Positions 1 through 8,741 are shown, counted from the first letter of the stretch. The stretch is 64,000 bases of DNA from Spirosoma lacussanchae (GCF_005870035.1 NZ_SWJG01000001.1:979639-1043638), one strand, 5' to 3'. Program-made: numbers and translations. Notes: generated from the letters alone by a model not told the origin.

Positions 1-17
1 AGGTCGTTTGCATGGCG

Positions 18-25
18 CAAAGGTA
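18..25 (-). promoter_or_regulatory. Candidate -7 element, minus strand, at window edge
   Basis: Read on the minus strand this is TACCTTTG, an exact match to the Bacteroidota TAnnTTTG -7 box. An ATG follows only four bases further on (complement of 11-13), so a minus-strand gene may begin right at the window edge and be nearly leaderless. No good -33 TTG is visible, so this is tentative. Confidence 0.3.
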
Positions 26-82
26 CGGCCTGATTGGTTCTGACCACGCGACCGATCCGGCATTACTGCCCCGTCGGGCGGG

Positions 83-913
83 CTATTCCAGTGTGAAGGC
101 AATGGGCAAGCTGAATTTTACCCGAACGGTACGTCCCGATTGCTTACCCGGACGCCATCGGGGCATCTTCTGGACCACGCGTATAGCCTCCTCGTCGCAG
201 CCGAATCCTATTCCTTTCAGCACTTGAACCTCGGTCAGGCTGCCGTCGGTATTAACGACGAAACTGACGTATACCCGGCCCGATATACCCGCCGAACTGG
301 CCCGTTGGGGGTATCGTAACGTATGGGTAATGAAGTCGTTCAGAGCGGCCATGCCGCCGGGGTACTCGGGTTGCTGCTCGACCGCAATAAAGGCCTCATC
401 GTGGTTGGTAGGGGCTACCTCCAGCGCCCGTTCGGTTGCCGTGGGGCCGGTAGCCTCGGGGGCGGCAATGACTTCGTCGACTCCCGTTCCTTCGGCCGTA
501 ACCGGCCCGGAGGTGGCTTTCTCCAGTTGCTCGGTTGTAGGTGGCATGGCTTCGTCAACGACCTCGGGGTCGGGCAGTACTACCGGCGGCAGGTTCCGGA
601 CGGTACTGACCGCCGGGGCTTGTTCGAGCGGTGGGATCGGAATGGGTTGTTCGTCGGGCGTGTCGGGTAGCTTAACCAGATCCGTTTCGACCAGTACGAT
701 CTGATCGCCTAGGTCGGGCTTCGGAAAAAGCCGGGCGTAAAGAGTCGGTGCCGCGAGGCCTAGCAGAAACAGGCCCACGCCGACCCACAGCGCGCGGGTA
801 AGCGCCGGTCGGTAATGCTGGCGCAGGTCAAAGGCACCGTAGGCCCGATGCCGGGCCTGAAAAATGATTTCGTTGTAGGTCAGCGTATCAGCTGGCGCAG
901 ATATACGGGACAT
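83..913 (-). CDS. TonB family energy-transducer-like protein
   Basis: A 276-residue protein with TonB architecture: a short cytoplasmic N-terminus, one membrane helix at about residues 41-59, a long Pro/Glu-rich periplasmic linker (about 70-180) and a C-terminal TonB domain (about 182-276) that includes the PEYPGG start and the YPxxA...G.V.V.F.V..DG pattern typical of Bacteroidota TonB proteins. TonB proteins use the ExbB/ExbD proton-motive complex to energise outer-membrane receptors; exbB and exbD are not in the window. The in-frame ATG at 913 was chosen over a start at 943 because the family sequence begins there. The partner receptor is unknown. Confidence 0.85.
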   Translation of the reverse strand: MSRISAPADTLTYNEIIFQARHRAYGAFDLRQHYRPALTRALWVGVGLFLLGLAAPTLYARLFPKPDLGDQIVLVETDLVKLPDTPDEQPIPIPPLEQAPAVSTVRNLPPVVLPDPEVVDEAMPPTTEQLEKATSGPVTAEGTGVDEVIAAPEATGPTATERALEVAPTNHDEAFIAVEQQPEYPGGMAALNDFITHTLRYPQRASSAGISGRVYVSFVVNTDGSLTEVQVLKGIGFGCDEEAIRVVQKMPRWRPGKQSGRTVRVKFSLPIAFTLE

Positions 914-974
914 GATCTCGGAGCGGTTTGGTTTGCACCGCATGGATGTACGCTCCGTTCTATTTCCATAAAAC

Positions 975-1778
975 TTACAGTTTATCGTATTGCTCTACCA
1001 GGCTGGCCGCGTCGCCTTCGTTCTTGAAACTAAGCTGGTCAGCCATGGCTTTCAGCCCATCGCGTTTGTCGGACAGGGCGTCAAGCAGCGATTTTTTCGT
1101 CAGCCTTACTTTAACCAGCGTCTGGTCGGGTTTGAGTAGATAATAAGCATGGCTGTTCTGGAACGAGTCGTACCGGATGTCGTTGGAGTAGGGCTGTTTA
1201 TAGTCAGCGCCCTGGAACGTTTTCGCCACCCGCTTCAGCAGGGCGGTCTTGCCCTCGTACAAGACCAGAAAATAGCTGCCATCGGCGGCCGCATCGGCTG
1301 TTTTCACGTTCGGGTACCGCTTAAATAGATATTCCTGCCCATCAGGACTAACGAGCTGAAAGTGGCTGACCGTGCTGCGGTCAATAATGATGGAGTCGTT
1401 TCCCATCGTAGGCCGGAGCAGGATCAGCGCCTGCCGGAAGGCATCGAATTTAATGGGTACGTCGGTATAGCGTTTGCCCCCGAGCAGCAGAATCTGGCCC
1501 TTCGACCAGCCGTTGAGGAAATAGGGAGTGCCACGCAAACCTTCGTAGCGCGTGTCGATGGTGCGGACCATGATGCCCGGGCTACCGGCGCTACCCACCG
1601 CGTTGACAATCTGCGACATTTCCTGATTGGTCAGGGTTGGGTTGTTGGGCTGCCTGGACGATACCGGCGCCGGGTCGGGTTTAAGCGCGCGCCTGGTCCG
1701 GCTGCTGTCGGTCGTCTGGGCCTGCAGCGCAAACGGAAGCAGCATCAGGAGTAACAATGCGTACTGTTTCAGGAACAT
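975..1778 (-). CDS. Secreted protein of unknown function
   Basis: A 267-residue protein that starts with a clear Sec signal peptide (MFLKQYALLLLMLLPFALQA, cleavage probably after QAQ). A Ser/Pro-rich linker follows, then a mixed alpha/beta region with repeated short strands and a Lys-rich C-terminal part. No catalytic motif is recognised. The ATG at 1778 was preferred over one 63 bases upstream because it places the signal peptide at the N-terminus. It lies just upstream (same strand) of the TonB-like gene with a gap of about 60 bases, so the two may be cotranscribed. Predicted periplasmic or outer-membrane-associated. Confidence 0.7.
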   Translation of the reverse strand: MFLKQYALLLLMLLPFALQAQTTDSSRTRRALKPDPAPVSSRQPNNPTLTNQEMSQIVNAVGSAGSPGIMVRTIDTRYEGLRGTPYFLNGWSKGQILLLGGKRYTDVPIKFDAFRQALILLRPTMGNDSIIIDRSTVSHFQLVSPDGQEYLFKRYPNVKTADAAADGSYFLVLYEGKTALLKRVAKTFQGADYKQPYSNDIRYDSFQNSHAYYLLKPDQTLVKVRLTKKSLLDALSDKRDGLKAMADQLSFKNEGDAASLVEQYDKL

Positions 1779-1821
1779 AGTAGTTCGTTGGTTAACGGGA
1801 ATGAACAGGGGTAAAAATACA

Positions 1822-1885
1822 AAATCGGCATCAAAACACATGGCCGTTTGTCACTATAATGACCGACTGTGCTTGATGCCGATTT
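1822..1885 (-). terminator. 13-bp inverted repeat downstream of carboxynorspermidine synthase
   Basis: Arms 1822-1834 and 1873-1885 are perfect reverse complements (13 bp) with a 38-base loop. On the minus strand the hairpin follows the stop of the 1908-3122 gene and is followed by a T-rich stretch, so it probably ends that transcript before the 975-1778 gene. The large loop makes it less certain than a compact terminator. Confidence 0.5.
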
Positions 1886-1907
1886 AGGTCAGGCCGTTGC
1901 CTTAGGC

Positions 1908-3122
1908 TCAGGCCGGATACTCGTGAGGAAGCGGAATGTCTACGCGCTCCTGCACGGGCAGGCCCTGTTTGTTCATCTGCTCAATGAACGGGTCCGGATC
2001 CAGCTCTTCGCAGTTCCAGACGCCGGGTTTCATCCAGACGCCCGTCAGCATCAGCATCGCTCCAATCATGGCCGGCACACCGGTCGTGTAACTGACCGCC
2101 TGGCCGCGCACTTCTTTGTACGTCTCGGCATGGTCGCAGTTGTTCCAGATGAAGTAGGTCCGGTCTTTGCCGTCTTTTACCCCTTTGATCTGGCAGCCAA
2201 TGCTGGTCTGGCCGGTATAGTTCTCGCCAAGGCTGTCGGGGGCGGGTAATACCGCTTTCAAAAATTCGAGCGGAACGATGTTCATCCCCTGAAACGGCAC
2301 CGGATCGATGCGGGTCATGCCGACGTTTTGCAGCACCTCGAGGTGGGTCAGGTAAGCCTGACCAAATGTCATCCAGAAACGAGCGCGCTTGAGCGTAGGG
2401 AAGTTCTTGACGAGCGACTCGAGTTCTTCGTGATATAACACGTATGACTCGCGGGGGCCAATTTCCGGGTAGTCGATGGGCTTATGAATACTCATGGCCG
2501 GTATCTCGACCCACTCGCCGTTTTCCCAGTATCGACCGGGCTGGGTAATTTCACGGATGTTGATTTCCGGGTTGAAGTTGGTAGCAAAGGCTTTGCCGTG
2601 GTTACCGGCGTTGCAGTCGACAATGTCGAGGTAGTCCATCCGGTCGAAATGGTGTTTGTTGGCATAGGCCGTAAACACCTGCGTGGCGCCGGGGTCGAAG
2701 CCGCAGCCCAGCAGGGCCATCAGACCGGCCTGCTCGAAGCGTTCTTTATAGGCCCATTGCCAGCTGTACTCGAACTTGGCTACATCTTTAGGTTCGTAAT
2801 TGGCGGTATCCATGTAATGCACACCGGCTTCCAGACAGGCGTCCATGATGGGCAGATCCTGGTAGGGGAGAGCTACATTGATGACCAGTTTTGGGTCGAA
2901 CGACCGGATCAGCGCCACCATCTCGGCCACCACATCGGCGTCGACCTGCGCGGTCTGAATCGTAACGCCGTGCATCTCCTGAATTTCAGCCGCAATGCGG
3001 TCACATTTTGCCTTGGTGCGGCTGGCCAGCATAATGTTCGTAAATACGTTGCTGTTCATAGCGCATTTGTGCGCTACCACACTGCCAACGCCACCGGCTC
3101 CAATAATGAGCACGTTTGCCAT
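1908..3122 (-). CDS. Carboxynorspermidine synthase (saccharopine dehydrogenase family)
   Basis: A 404-residue NAD(P)-dependent enzyme. The N-terminus carries a Rossmann dinucleotide-binding motif, GAGGVGSVV at residues 8-16, followed by the HKCAMN stretch typical of the Lys1/CASDH group. This family condenses aspartate semialdehyde with a diamine (diaminopropane or putrescine) to give carboxynorspermidine or carboxyspermidine, the first step of the alternative polyamine route common in Bacteroidota. The decarboxylase partner (nspC) is not in the window. Full length for the family. It is divergent from the WapI-like gene at 3280, and an exact TAnnTTTG box lies 28 bases upstream of its ATG. Saccharopine dehydrogenase proper is less likely in this phylum. 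Confidence 0.85.
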   Translation of the reverse strand: MANVLIIGAGGVGSVVAHKCAMNSNVFTNIMLASRTKAKCDRIAAEIQEMHGVTIQTAQVDADVVAEMVALIRSFDPKLVINVALPYQDLPIMDACLEAGVHYMDTANYEPKDVAKFEYSWQWAYKERFEQAGLMALLGCGFDPGATQVFTAYANKHHFDRMDYLDIVDCNAGNHGKAFATNFNPEINIREITQPGRYWENGEWVEIPAMSIHKPIDYPEIGPRESYVLYHEELESLVKNFPTLKRARFWMTFGQAYLTHLEVLQNVGMTRIDPVPFQGMNIVPLEFLKAVLPAPDSLGENYTGQTSIGCQIKGVKDGKDRTYFIWNNCDHAETYKEVRGQAVSYTTGVPAMIGAMLMLTGVWMKPGVWNCEELDPDPFIEQMNKQGLPVQERVDIPLPHEYPA

Positions 3123-3150
3123 GTATCGTCTATAGTTTACGTTTTGGCCG

Positions 3151-3158
3151 CAAAGATA
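3151..3158 (-). promoter_or_regulatory. -7 promoter element for carboxynorspermidine synthase
   Basis: TATCTTTG on the minus strand, an exact TAnnTTTG match placed 28 bases upstream of the ATG at 3122. The -33 region is weak. Confidence 0.6.
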
Positions 3159-3234
3159 GTAAGCCAGCCTCGGACTTGGTCAGTAAGGGATATCTTCGCT
3201 GATGAACAAATAGTTACCTTAAACAAATTATTAC

Positions 3235-3242
3235 TATATTTG
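3235..3242 (+). promoter_or_regulatory. -7 promoter element for first WapI-like gene
   Basis: TATATTTG matches TAnnTTTG exactly and lies 37 bases upstream of the ATG at 3280. No clear TTG was found about 20 bases further upstream. Confidence 0.55.
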
Positions 3243-3279
3243 TTTTATAGGAAATATGCAGTCTTAAATCGCTCTCGTT

Positions 3280-3711
3280 ATGAAATTTATCTCCTCAGCT
3301 GGATCATTTGAACTCTCAATTCTGGGTTACGGTAAAAAGGCAACCAACTGGCGGGAGCGAAACCGGTTGCAGTGTCGGGTATCGACGTTGCTGGGTCAGC
3401 AGGCCGATACGCAGTCGGCGCCGTTGCAGACCTGGGAAGTTGGCCGGTTGCTGAACGGCCTTCGAGCGCTCTGGAACAAGGCCGCGAGCCACATTGACGT
3501 TTCGTTTCCGGAGCCAGGCCTGAGTGTTGAGGCCACGGCGCTCCCGAACGATAGCTACCGATTACAGATTCAGCTGGACCACGCGCTGACCCCGGCCTGG
3601 CATACATATCCCGGCTTTCCGGTCAAGATCAATCTGCTGCTGAACCGCAGGCAGCTGCAGGAAGCTATCCAGGACCTGTCGGGTCAGGTCGCGGCCTATC
3701 CGGAGCGGTAG
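3280..3711 (+). CDS. WapI-family immunity-like protein, copy 1
   Basis: A 143-residue soluble protein without signal peptide or membrane helix. It shows the pattern I associate with the WapI family of immunity proteins: FELSILGY near residue 10, TWEVGRLLNGL in the middle, F.EPGLS.E, then a Leu-x-Ile strand with PAWH, and a final QEAIQDLSGQ..AYPER helix. WapI in Bacillus neutralises the WapA contact-dependent tRNase toxin; Bacteroidota homologues are often orphan. No toxin or Rhs/WapA gene is present here. The next gene (3853) is a diverged paralogue. Family assignment is from memory of the motif pattern, not from a search. Confidence 0.6.
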   Translation: MKFISSAGSFELSILGYGKKATNWRERNRLQCRVSTLLGQQADTQSAPLQTWEVGRLLNGLRALWNKAASHIDVSFPEPGLSVEATALPNDSYRLQIQLDHALTPAWHTYPGFPVKINLLLNRRQLQEAIQDLSGQVAAYPER

Positions 3712-3758
3712 CCGGTCGTTTCTTTCGTGCGTTTGCGAGGTGCCAGACCCTAGCCGGG

Positions 3759-3790
3759 TTTGCGTATCTAAACGCATAGTGGTACCTTTC
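3759..3790 (+). promoter_or_regulatory. Promoter for second WapI-like gene
   Basis: TTTG at 3759-3762 is separated by 20 bases from TACCTTTC at 3783-3790, one mismatch from TAnnTTTG. This is the spacing expected for a Bacteroidota promoter. The start codon is at 3853, giving a leader of about 55 bases. It shows that the second paralogue has its own promoter. Confidence 0.5.
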
Positions 3791-3852
3791 AGACGTATAT
3801 ACGTGTTCTGCACAACCTGGTAGGTACTACGTCAGGCTACAGCTCTAACCCC

Positions 3853-4296
3853 ATGCTTCTAATCGGCCAGCGCAGTTTCTTCGAACTGAACATTTTAGAC
3901 TACGAAAACGCCCCTGACAGCCCTTCGTCGGCCGATCGGAACCTGCTTTGGGTGGCGCTTCGGTCTGGCTGGCAGCATCATCAGTCTACCTCTACCGCTG
4001 CTATACTGTATACCTACGAAATCAGTACCCTGCTCGACTGGCTGCGGCAGCTGCACGCCACCGGTCGTTCGCAGGGACGACTGGTCTTTACCGAGCCATG
4101 CCTCAGCCTCGAATGTATTTCGGCCGACTCCGACGAGTTTCTCCTGCAAATCAAACTGGCCTTCGAAATAGCCCCTGATTGGCACGACGACCCACTTTCT
4201 CCGTTTTGGCTGCCCGTTGTCGTGACCAGACATAAGCTCGCCGAAGCCATTGGTCAGCTGTCGGACCAGTTCCTCAATTTTCCGGTAAGGCGTTAA
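3853..4296 (+). CDS. WapI-family immunity-like protein, copy 2
   Basis: A 147-residue paralogue of the preceding gene. The same landmarks appear in the same order: FFELNILDYE near residue 10, TYEISTLLDWL, FTEPCLSLE, LLQIKLAFE..PDWHD and KLAEAIGQLSDQ..NFPVRR at the end. Overall identity to copy 1 is low, so the duplication is old or the copies were acquired separately. Cytosolic and of immunity-like size, but no cognate toxin is nearby. A promoter-like sequence precedes it, so it is probably transcribed independently. Confidence 0.6.
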   Translation: MLLIGQRSFFELNILDYENAPDSPSSADRNLLWVALRSGWQHHQSTSTAAILYTYEISTLLDWLRQLHATGRSQGRLVFTEPCLSLECISADSDEFLLQIKLAFEIAPDWHDDPLSPFWLPVVVTRHKLAEAIGQLSDQFLNFPVRR

Positions 4297-4305
4297 GGTT
4301 ACCGC

Positions 4306-4336
4306 TTGGTAACATCAACTTGTTTATACATATTTG
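4306..4336 (+). promoter_or_regulatory. Promoter for TetR-family regulator
   Basis: TTG at 4306-4308, a 20-base spacer, then CATATTTG at 4329-4336, one mismatch from TAnnTTTG. The spacer overlaps a small palindrome (GTTACC/GGTAAC around 4299-4313) that could be an operator. The ATG is about 90 bases downstream. Confidence 0.4.
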
Positions 4337-4427
4337 TACCCAGACTATGGCTTGGGTAGAGTTAGTAGCACCCTCCCGATTGTACGAGTCGATAAACACC
4401 TAATTAAAACATAACTGATTAACAAGT

Positions 4428-5078
4428 ATGAAAGTCGTCAAGCGCAGAAACCGCCAGATGACCATGGAACGTATTTTGCGTGCTATGGGGGATGTAATGG
4501 CCGAACGAGGTACTGAGAAAGCAGGTATTAACGCTGTTGCCGAGCGTGCCGGTGTTAATAAGGTGCTGATCTACCGTTATTTCGGCGGCTGGAACGGTCT
4601 GCTGGAAGCATATGTGCAGCGAGGATTCTTCCTGTCGATGTTCAATGATAAGTTCCTGGAGTCTGTTCCCGACAATCTGCCCGCCGAAAACCGGAGTAAA
4701 GTATGGTCTGAGTATACCATCCAGTTTCTGCGGGAGTTCCGGGCGCGCAAGCCGTCGCAGGAGCTTATACGCTGGGAGATGACCCACGGCGAAACCGAAC
4801 TGGCCCGCCGGCTGGCCGAATACCGGGATCGGTCGTATAAAAACCTGGTTGACAAACTGGCTCCCTACACCGATTTCGACCCGATTGCCATTACCAGCCT
4901 GATGGTTTCGGCCGTTACGTACATGGTACTGACCAGCGCGCAGCGCGATCACATCGTCGATATCGATCTCCGTACCGAAGCTGGCTGGGAACGCATCGAA
5001 ACGGCCATCCGCCGGATTTATTCAAGCCTGAACATTGCTCTCGACCGCGAAAACGCCAAGAAAGCCGAGATTAAATAG
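4428..5078 (+). CDS. TetR/AcrR family transcriptional regulator
   Basis: A 216-residue protein with an N-terminal TetR helix-turn-helix at about residues 10-55: TMERILRAMGDVMAERG, then GINAVAERAGVNKVLIYRYFGG, the classic TetR recognition-helix pattern ending in YRYF. The C-terminal part is all-helical and would bind an unknown ligand. The regulated gene is unknown; the downstream neighbour is convergent, so autoregulation or a distant target is likely. A small palindrome in its own upstream region fits autoregulation. Confidence 0.88.
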   Translation: MKVVKRRNRQMTMERILRAMGDVMAERGTEKAGINAVAERAGVNKVLIYRYFGGWNGLLEAYVQRGFFLSMFNDKFLESVPDNLPAENRSKVWSEYTIQFLREFRARKPSQELIRWEMTHGETELARRLAEYRDRSYKNLVDKLAPYTDFDPIAITSLMVSAVTYMVLTSAQRDHIVDIDLRTEAGWERIETAIRRIYSSLNIALDRENAKKAEIK

Positions 5079-5087
5079 ACAATCTGA

Positions 5088-5137
5088 TAGTCGGGTTGCG
5101 GTGTACCGGAGTTTGTTCAATACCCGTAACCCGACTA
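5088..5137. terminator. Bidirectional terminator-like hairpin
   Basis: Arms TAGTCGGGTT (5088-5097) and AACCCGACTA (5128-5137) are perfect reverse complements. The repeat sits between the convergent tetR-type gene and the aminopeptidase gene. Confidence 0.5.
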
Positions 5138-5148
5138 CCAGGACCCAC

Positions 5149-6444
5149 TTACTGGTTCATTAACTCCTCGATCTCGTCAGCAACGACCGGAATGTTAGCC
5201 ATCAGGTCGATATTGCCCGACTCGGTCAGAATCACGTTATTCTCCAGCCGAATCCCGATTTTCTCATCGCGGATATAAATGCCGGGCTCAACGGTAAATA
5301 CCATGCCGGGTTCCATCTTCCGGTACTTGTTCCCTACGTCGTGTACGTCGAGCCCCAGGAAGTGGGAAGTGCCGTGCATGAAATACTTCTTGTACAAAGG
5401 GGCATCAGGATCCTGTTTTTCTACGGCCGCCCGGTCCAGCAGGCCCAGTCCAATCAGTTCCGACTCCATCACCTTACCTACTTCGCGGTGGTAATCGTCC
5501 CAGAGGTTACCGGGGCGCAGCATCTGTTTGGCTTCGTTCATCACCCGCAGTACCGCATCGTAAACGGCCCGCTGGCGTTCGGTGAAGCGGCCATTTACCG
5601 GTACCGTACGTGTCATGTCGGCATTGTAGTTGGCATACTCAGCGCCCAGGTCGAGCAAGACCAGGTCGCCATCCTGACACTGCTGGCTGTTGTCGATGTA
5701 ATGCAGTACGCAGGCGTTGGCTCCCGACGCGATAATGGGTGAATAAGCCGCTCCCCGGGAGCGATTGCGCAGGAACTCGTGCATCATCTCGGCCTCAATC
5801 TCGTACTCCCAGACCCCGGGTTTGATGAAGCCCAGTAAGCGCCGGAACATTTTTTCCGTCGTGTCGATCGCCGTCTGCAGAAGCTGCACCTCCTGCGGTT
5901 GTTTGATTGCCCGGAGGTAATGCATCAGCGGAGCCAGCCGTTCCAGATGATGCAACGGGTACATCTGCCGAAACTGGTCGATGTAGCGGGCATCGCGGGT
6001 CTGTACGTCTACCGTGGCGCGGGTATGCTCGTTGGTGTTGAGGTAGATGTGTTCCGCTTCGAACACCATCTGGCCAAATATCTGCTCAAACTGATTGTTC
6101 CAGTAGATACGTGACTGCGGAATGCCGGTGAGCTGTTCGGCTTCCGCTTTAGTGAGTTTATGGCCTTCCCAGATCTCGATGAGTTCGCTGGTTTCGCGCA
6201 GGAACAGCGCTTCGCGGAATTTCGGATCGGGATGATCCGGAAACAGAACCAGCCGCGTTTCTTCCTGATCAACGCCGGAGAGATAGAACAGGTCGTTGTT
6301 CTGCCGGAACGCCATCGTGCCATCGGCATTGGTAGGCAGTATATCGTTGGCATTGAGTACGACCAACGATCTGGGCTTCAGGCGGGTGGCCAGCCGCTGC
6401 CGATTTTTAATGAAAAGAGATGAATCGAGGGGTAAGTAGCGCAT
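5149..6444 (-). CDS. pepP: Xaa-Pro aminopeptidase (M24B family)
   Basis: A 431-residue metallopeptidase that removes N-terminal residues before proline. It has an aminopeptidase-P N-terminal domain (about 1-140) and a pita-bread M24 catalytic domain. The metal ligands are visible: two Asp in LDLGAEYANYNADMTRT, His in HGTSHFLGLDVHD, Glu in EPGIYI and the final Glu in RLENNVILTE. The ATG at 6444 was chosen because an in-frame TTG nine bases upstream is less likely; an exact -7 box lies about 70 bases upstream. Cytosolic, full length. Confidence 0.9.
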   Translation of the reverse strand: MRYLPLDSSLFIKNRQRLATRLKPRSLVVLNANDILPTNADGTMAFRQNNDLFYLSGVDQEETRLVLFPDHPDPKFREALFLRETSELIEIWEGHKLTKAEAEQLTGIPQSRIYWNNQFEQIFGQMVFEAEHIYLNTNEHTRATVDVQTRDARYIDQFRQMYPLHHLERLAPLMHYLRAIKQPQEVQLLQTAIDTTEKMFRRLLGFIKPGVWEYEIEAEMMHEFLRNRSRGAAYSPIIASGANACVLHYIDNSQQCQDGDLVLLDLGAEYANYNADMTRTVPVNGRFTERQRAVYDAVLRVMNEAKQMLRPGNLWDDYHREVGKVMESELIGLGLLDRAAVEKQDPDAPLYKKYFMHGTSHFLGLDVHDVGNKYRKMEPGMVFTVEPGIYIRDEKIGIRLENNVILTESGNIDLMANIPVVADEIEELMNQ

Positions 6445-6513
6445 TAGGCTCAACGAATTTGATGGTGGTAGCCGGCATTGTGACGTTTACTAAATCGCCG
6501 GTCTGCTGTGCGG

Positions 6514-6521
6514 CAAATGTA
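6514..6521 (-). promoter_or_regulatory. -7 promoter element for pepP
   Basis: TACATTTG on the minus strand, an exact TAnnTTTG match, 70 bases upstream of the ATG at 6444. Confidence 0.5.
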
Positions 6522-6554
6522 GTAAATGGTCGCGCTGATTAATTGAAAAGCGTG

Positions 6555-6562
6555 CATATTTG
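6555..6562 (+). promoter_or_regulatory. -7-like element for the exported protein at 6587
   Basis: CATATTTG, one mismatch from TAnnTTTG, 24 bases upstream of the ATG at 6587. It argues against the in-frame TTG at 6560 as start, because that codon lies inside the promoter box. Confidence 0.4.
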
Positions 6563-6586
6563 GCCGTTCATGTAACCCCACCACAT

Positions 6587-7138
6587 ATGTCTTTTTCCTC
6601 TACACTGATCCGGTTTTCGGTATTGACCATTACGCTTCTTACCCTGTCTGTGGCGGCTCTGGCGCAGACGTCGTACGATATAGCTCCCGGCGAGCCGGCC
6701 GTATTCAACGGCGTCGAGTACGGCATCGAAGTGCTGAACGAACGAGCCCAGGACGTCAAAACCGAAGAATATAACCGCTACGAACTGGGGCTGTACGTAA
6801 CCAACAAAAGCGGCTGTGCCAAGCTGATCTTCCCGCGGCAGACCCTGTTTGGTACCGAAAGTAACCCGAACCTCCTGGCCAGTTTCGATTGTCTGAATGC
6901 AACCGGCAAGCGGATGACCAGCAAAGGCGGGAGTCTGCTGGCCCGGCCCTTTGTGGTGCCCTACCGCGAAACCGTAAAAGGAGCCGACGGTAAAGATGTC
7001 GTTAAAACTACCAACGTGCAGGCCGGTTATATTCTTCGCAACGGCGAGAGCGTCAGTGATCGGATCATTGTGATCGTACCGGCGGGTGAGAAGCCCCGGA
7101 TGCGGGTACGGGTTCGGGAAATTATCGACAATTTCTGA
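6587..7138 (+). CDS. Exported protein of unknown function
   Basis: A 183-residue protein with a signal peptide (hydrophobic stretch at about residues 6-26, ending SVAALAQ). The mature part looks like a single beta-sandwich: strand-rich, with two Cys (in SGCAKLIF and SFDCLNA) that could form a disulfide. No catalytic motif is recognised. The subtilase gene follows after 30 bases on the same strand, so the two are probably cotranscribed. Location is likely periplasmic. Confidence 0.65.
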   Translation: MSFSSTLIRFSVLTITLLTLSVAALAQTSYDIAPGEPAVFNGVEYGIEVLNERAQDVKTEEYNRYELGLYVTNKSGCAKLIFPRQTLFGTESNPNLLASFDCLNATGKRMTSKGGSLLARPFVVPYRETVKGADGKDVVKTTNVQAGYILRNGESVSDRIIVIVPAGEKPRMRVRVREIIDNF

Positions 7139-7168
7139 ACAATTCCGGTCTGGAGTGGCTATTTTAGC

Positions 7169-8719
7169 ATGATGAATCATGTTGTACGGAGATGCCTGAG
7201 GCTTTTATGGCTGTTGCCTGGCCTGGCATGGGGCCAGCCGGAACCGGCGAACACAAACTACTGGATCCTGCTGGAGGGTAAAGACATCACAGCTCCGCCC
7301 GCTTTATCGCCCGCAGCGCTGGCCCGACGGCAACTTCAGCAACTTCCCATCGACGATACGGATCGCCCGGTGTCATCGGCTTATCTGCATCAGCTCCAGC
7401 AAACCGGTATCCGGCCCCTGCGCCAGTCGCGCTGGCTCAACGCGGTATCGGCCCGGTTAACGTTCGAACAGCGTCGCCAAGTGCTGGCGCTGCCGTTCGT
7501 TAAAGCCATACAGCCTATCGATCCGGCTTTGATTATCACCGCTACGGAGCCTGTCTCCAAACCGCAGCTCGCACCGGTCATGACCCAGATTCAGGCACCT
7601 GATTTTGCGAGGGCAGGCTTAACGGGGCGATTCGTGACTATCGGGGTGATCGACGCGGGCTTTTTCGGAGCCGATTCGGCCAACGCGCTCAAACACGTGT
7701 TTACCCGGCAGGGTGTTCGGCAGGTTCGCGATTATGTGCATCCGAACCGGCCGCAAACCAATCTGCTCCGAACGCTGGAGTCCATGTCTGACTTTCATGG
7801 TACCGAGGTGCTGGCTGCCATTGCCGGTACTGATCCCACCGAAAATATTCAGTATGGTCTGGCTACCGATGCCACCTTCTACTTGGCCCGTACTGACCAG
7901 GGAAACCGCGAATACAGGGGCGAAGAAGACAACTGGGTGGCCGCTATGGAGTGGATGGACAGCCTGGGCGTGCGGCTCATCAACACCTCGCTGGGGTACG
8001 CCAAAGGTATGAGTAACCCCAAGGAAAATTACGAGCCCAAGCAGATGGATGGCCACACGAGCCTGATCAGCCGGGCCGCCCAGATTGCCGCCGATAAGAA
8101 AGGAATTCTGATCGTAGTTTCGGCCGGTAACGAAGGTGATGACCGTTCGTGGCGAATTATCAGCACGCCGGCCGATGCGCAGGGTGTGCTGGCCATCGGC
8201 GCCACTAACGCCAAACTCTGGAACCGCATCGGCTACAGCAGCATCGGCCCCGAGAGTTTACCCTACCTGAAGCCCAACGTATCGTGTTTCTCGCTCTATG
8301 GCACCTCGCTGTCGGCACCTGTGATTACGGGTTTTGCCGCCTGTCTGATGCAGGCCAATCCGAAGCTTACCAATAAACAGGTGATGGAGATCATCGAGAA
8401 GTCATCGCATTTGTACCCGTACGGCAATAACTACGTTGGCTACGGCGTACCCCAGGCGTCGCGGGCGCTGGCGCTCGTTAAAAACCAGTCCCTGCCGTCA
8501 ACCGCCCGCTCCATCAAAGCCTCGGGTAAGTCGCTGACGCTGGATGTTAACACGACTGAACCGGCGGTATCGGTCTTTCATAAGAAAGATGCCACTCATG
8601 TACTGCAACAGGAAGCGGCTAAGGTTAGCAGCGGCAAGCTGACCCTTAAACGCAGTAGTGGTGAAAAACAAACCACTGTCGACCTGATCCGGGAAGTAAT
8701 CGAGGTCGTCTGGGAATAA
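7169..8719 (+). CDS. S8 family subtilisin-like serine peptidase
   Basis: A 516-residue exported protease. It has a signal peptide (about 1-22), an inhibitor-like prodomain (about 28-120) and a peptidase S8 domain (about 150-440). The catalytic triad is visible: Asp162 in GVIDAGF, His210 in DFHGTEV and Ser380 in GTSLSAP, with oxyanion Asn321 in SAGNEG. The C-terminal 80 residues form a short beta region that may be a secretion or surface domain, but it is not a recognisable type IX sorting domain. It follows the small exported protein at 6587 by 30 bases. Confidence 0.9.
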   Translation: MMNHVVRRCLRLLWLLPGLAWGQPEPANTNYWILLEGKDITAPPALSPAALARRQLQQLPIDDTDRPVSSAYLHQLQQTGIRPLRQSRWLNAVSARLTFEQRRQVLALPFVKAIQPIDPALIITATEPVSKPQLAPVMTQIQAPDFARAGLTGRFVTIGVIDAGFFGADSANALKHVFTRQGVRQVRDYVHPNRPQTNLLRTLESMSDFHGTEVLAAIAGTDPTENIQYGLATDATFYLARTDQGNREYRGEEDNWVAAMEWMDSLGVRLINTSLGYAKGMSNPKENYEPKQMDGHTSLISRAAQIAADKKGILIVVSAGNEGDDRSWRIISTPADAQGVLAIGATNAKLWNRIGYSSIGPESLPYLKPNVSCFSLYGTSLSAPVITGFAACLMQANPKLTNKQVMEIIEKSSHLYPYGNNYVGYGVPQASRALALVKNQSLPSTARSIKASGKSLTLDVNTTEPAVSVFHKKDATHVLQQEAAKVSSGKLTLKRSSGEKQTTVDLIREVIEVVWE

Positions 8720-8741
8720 ACGTCATCAACGGGCTTCGTCC

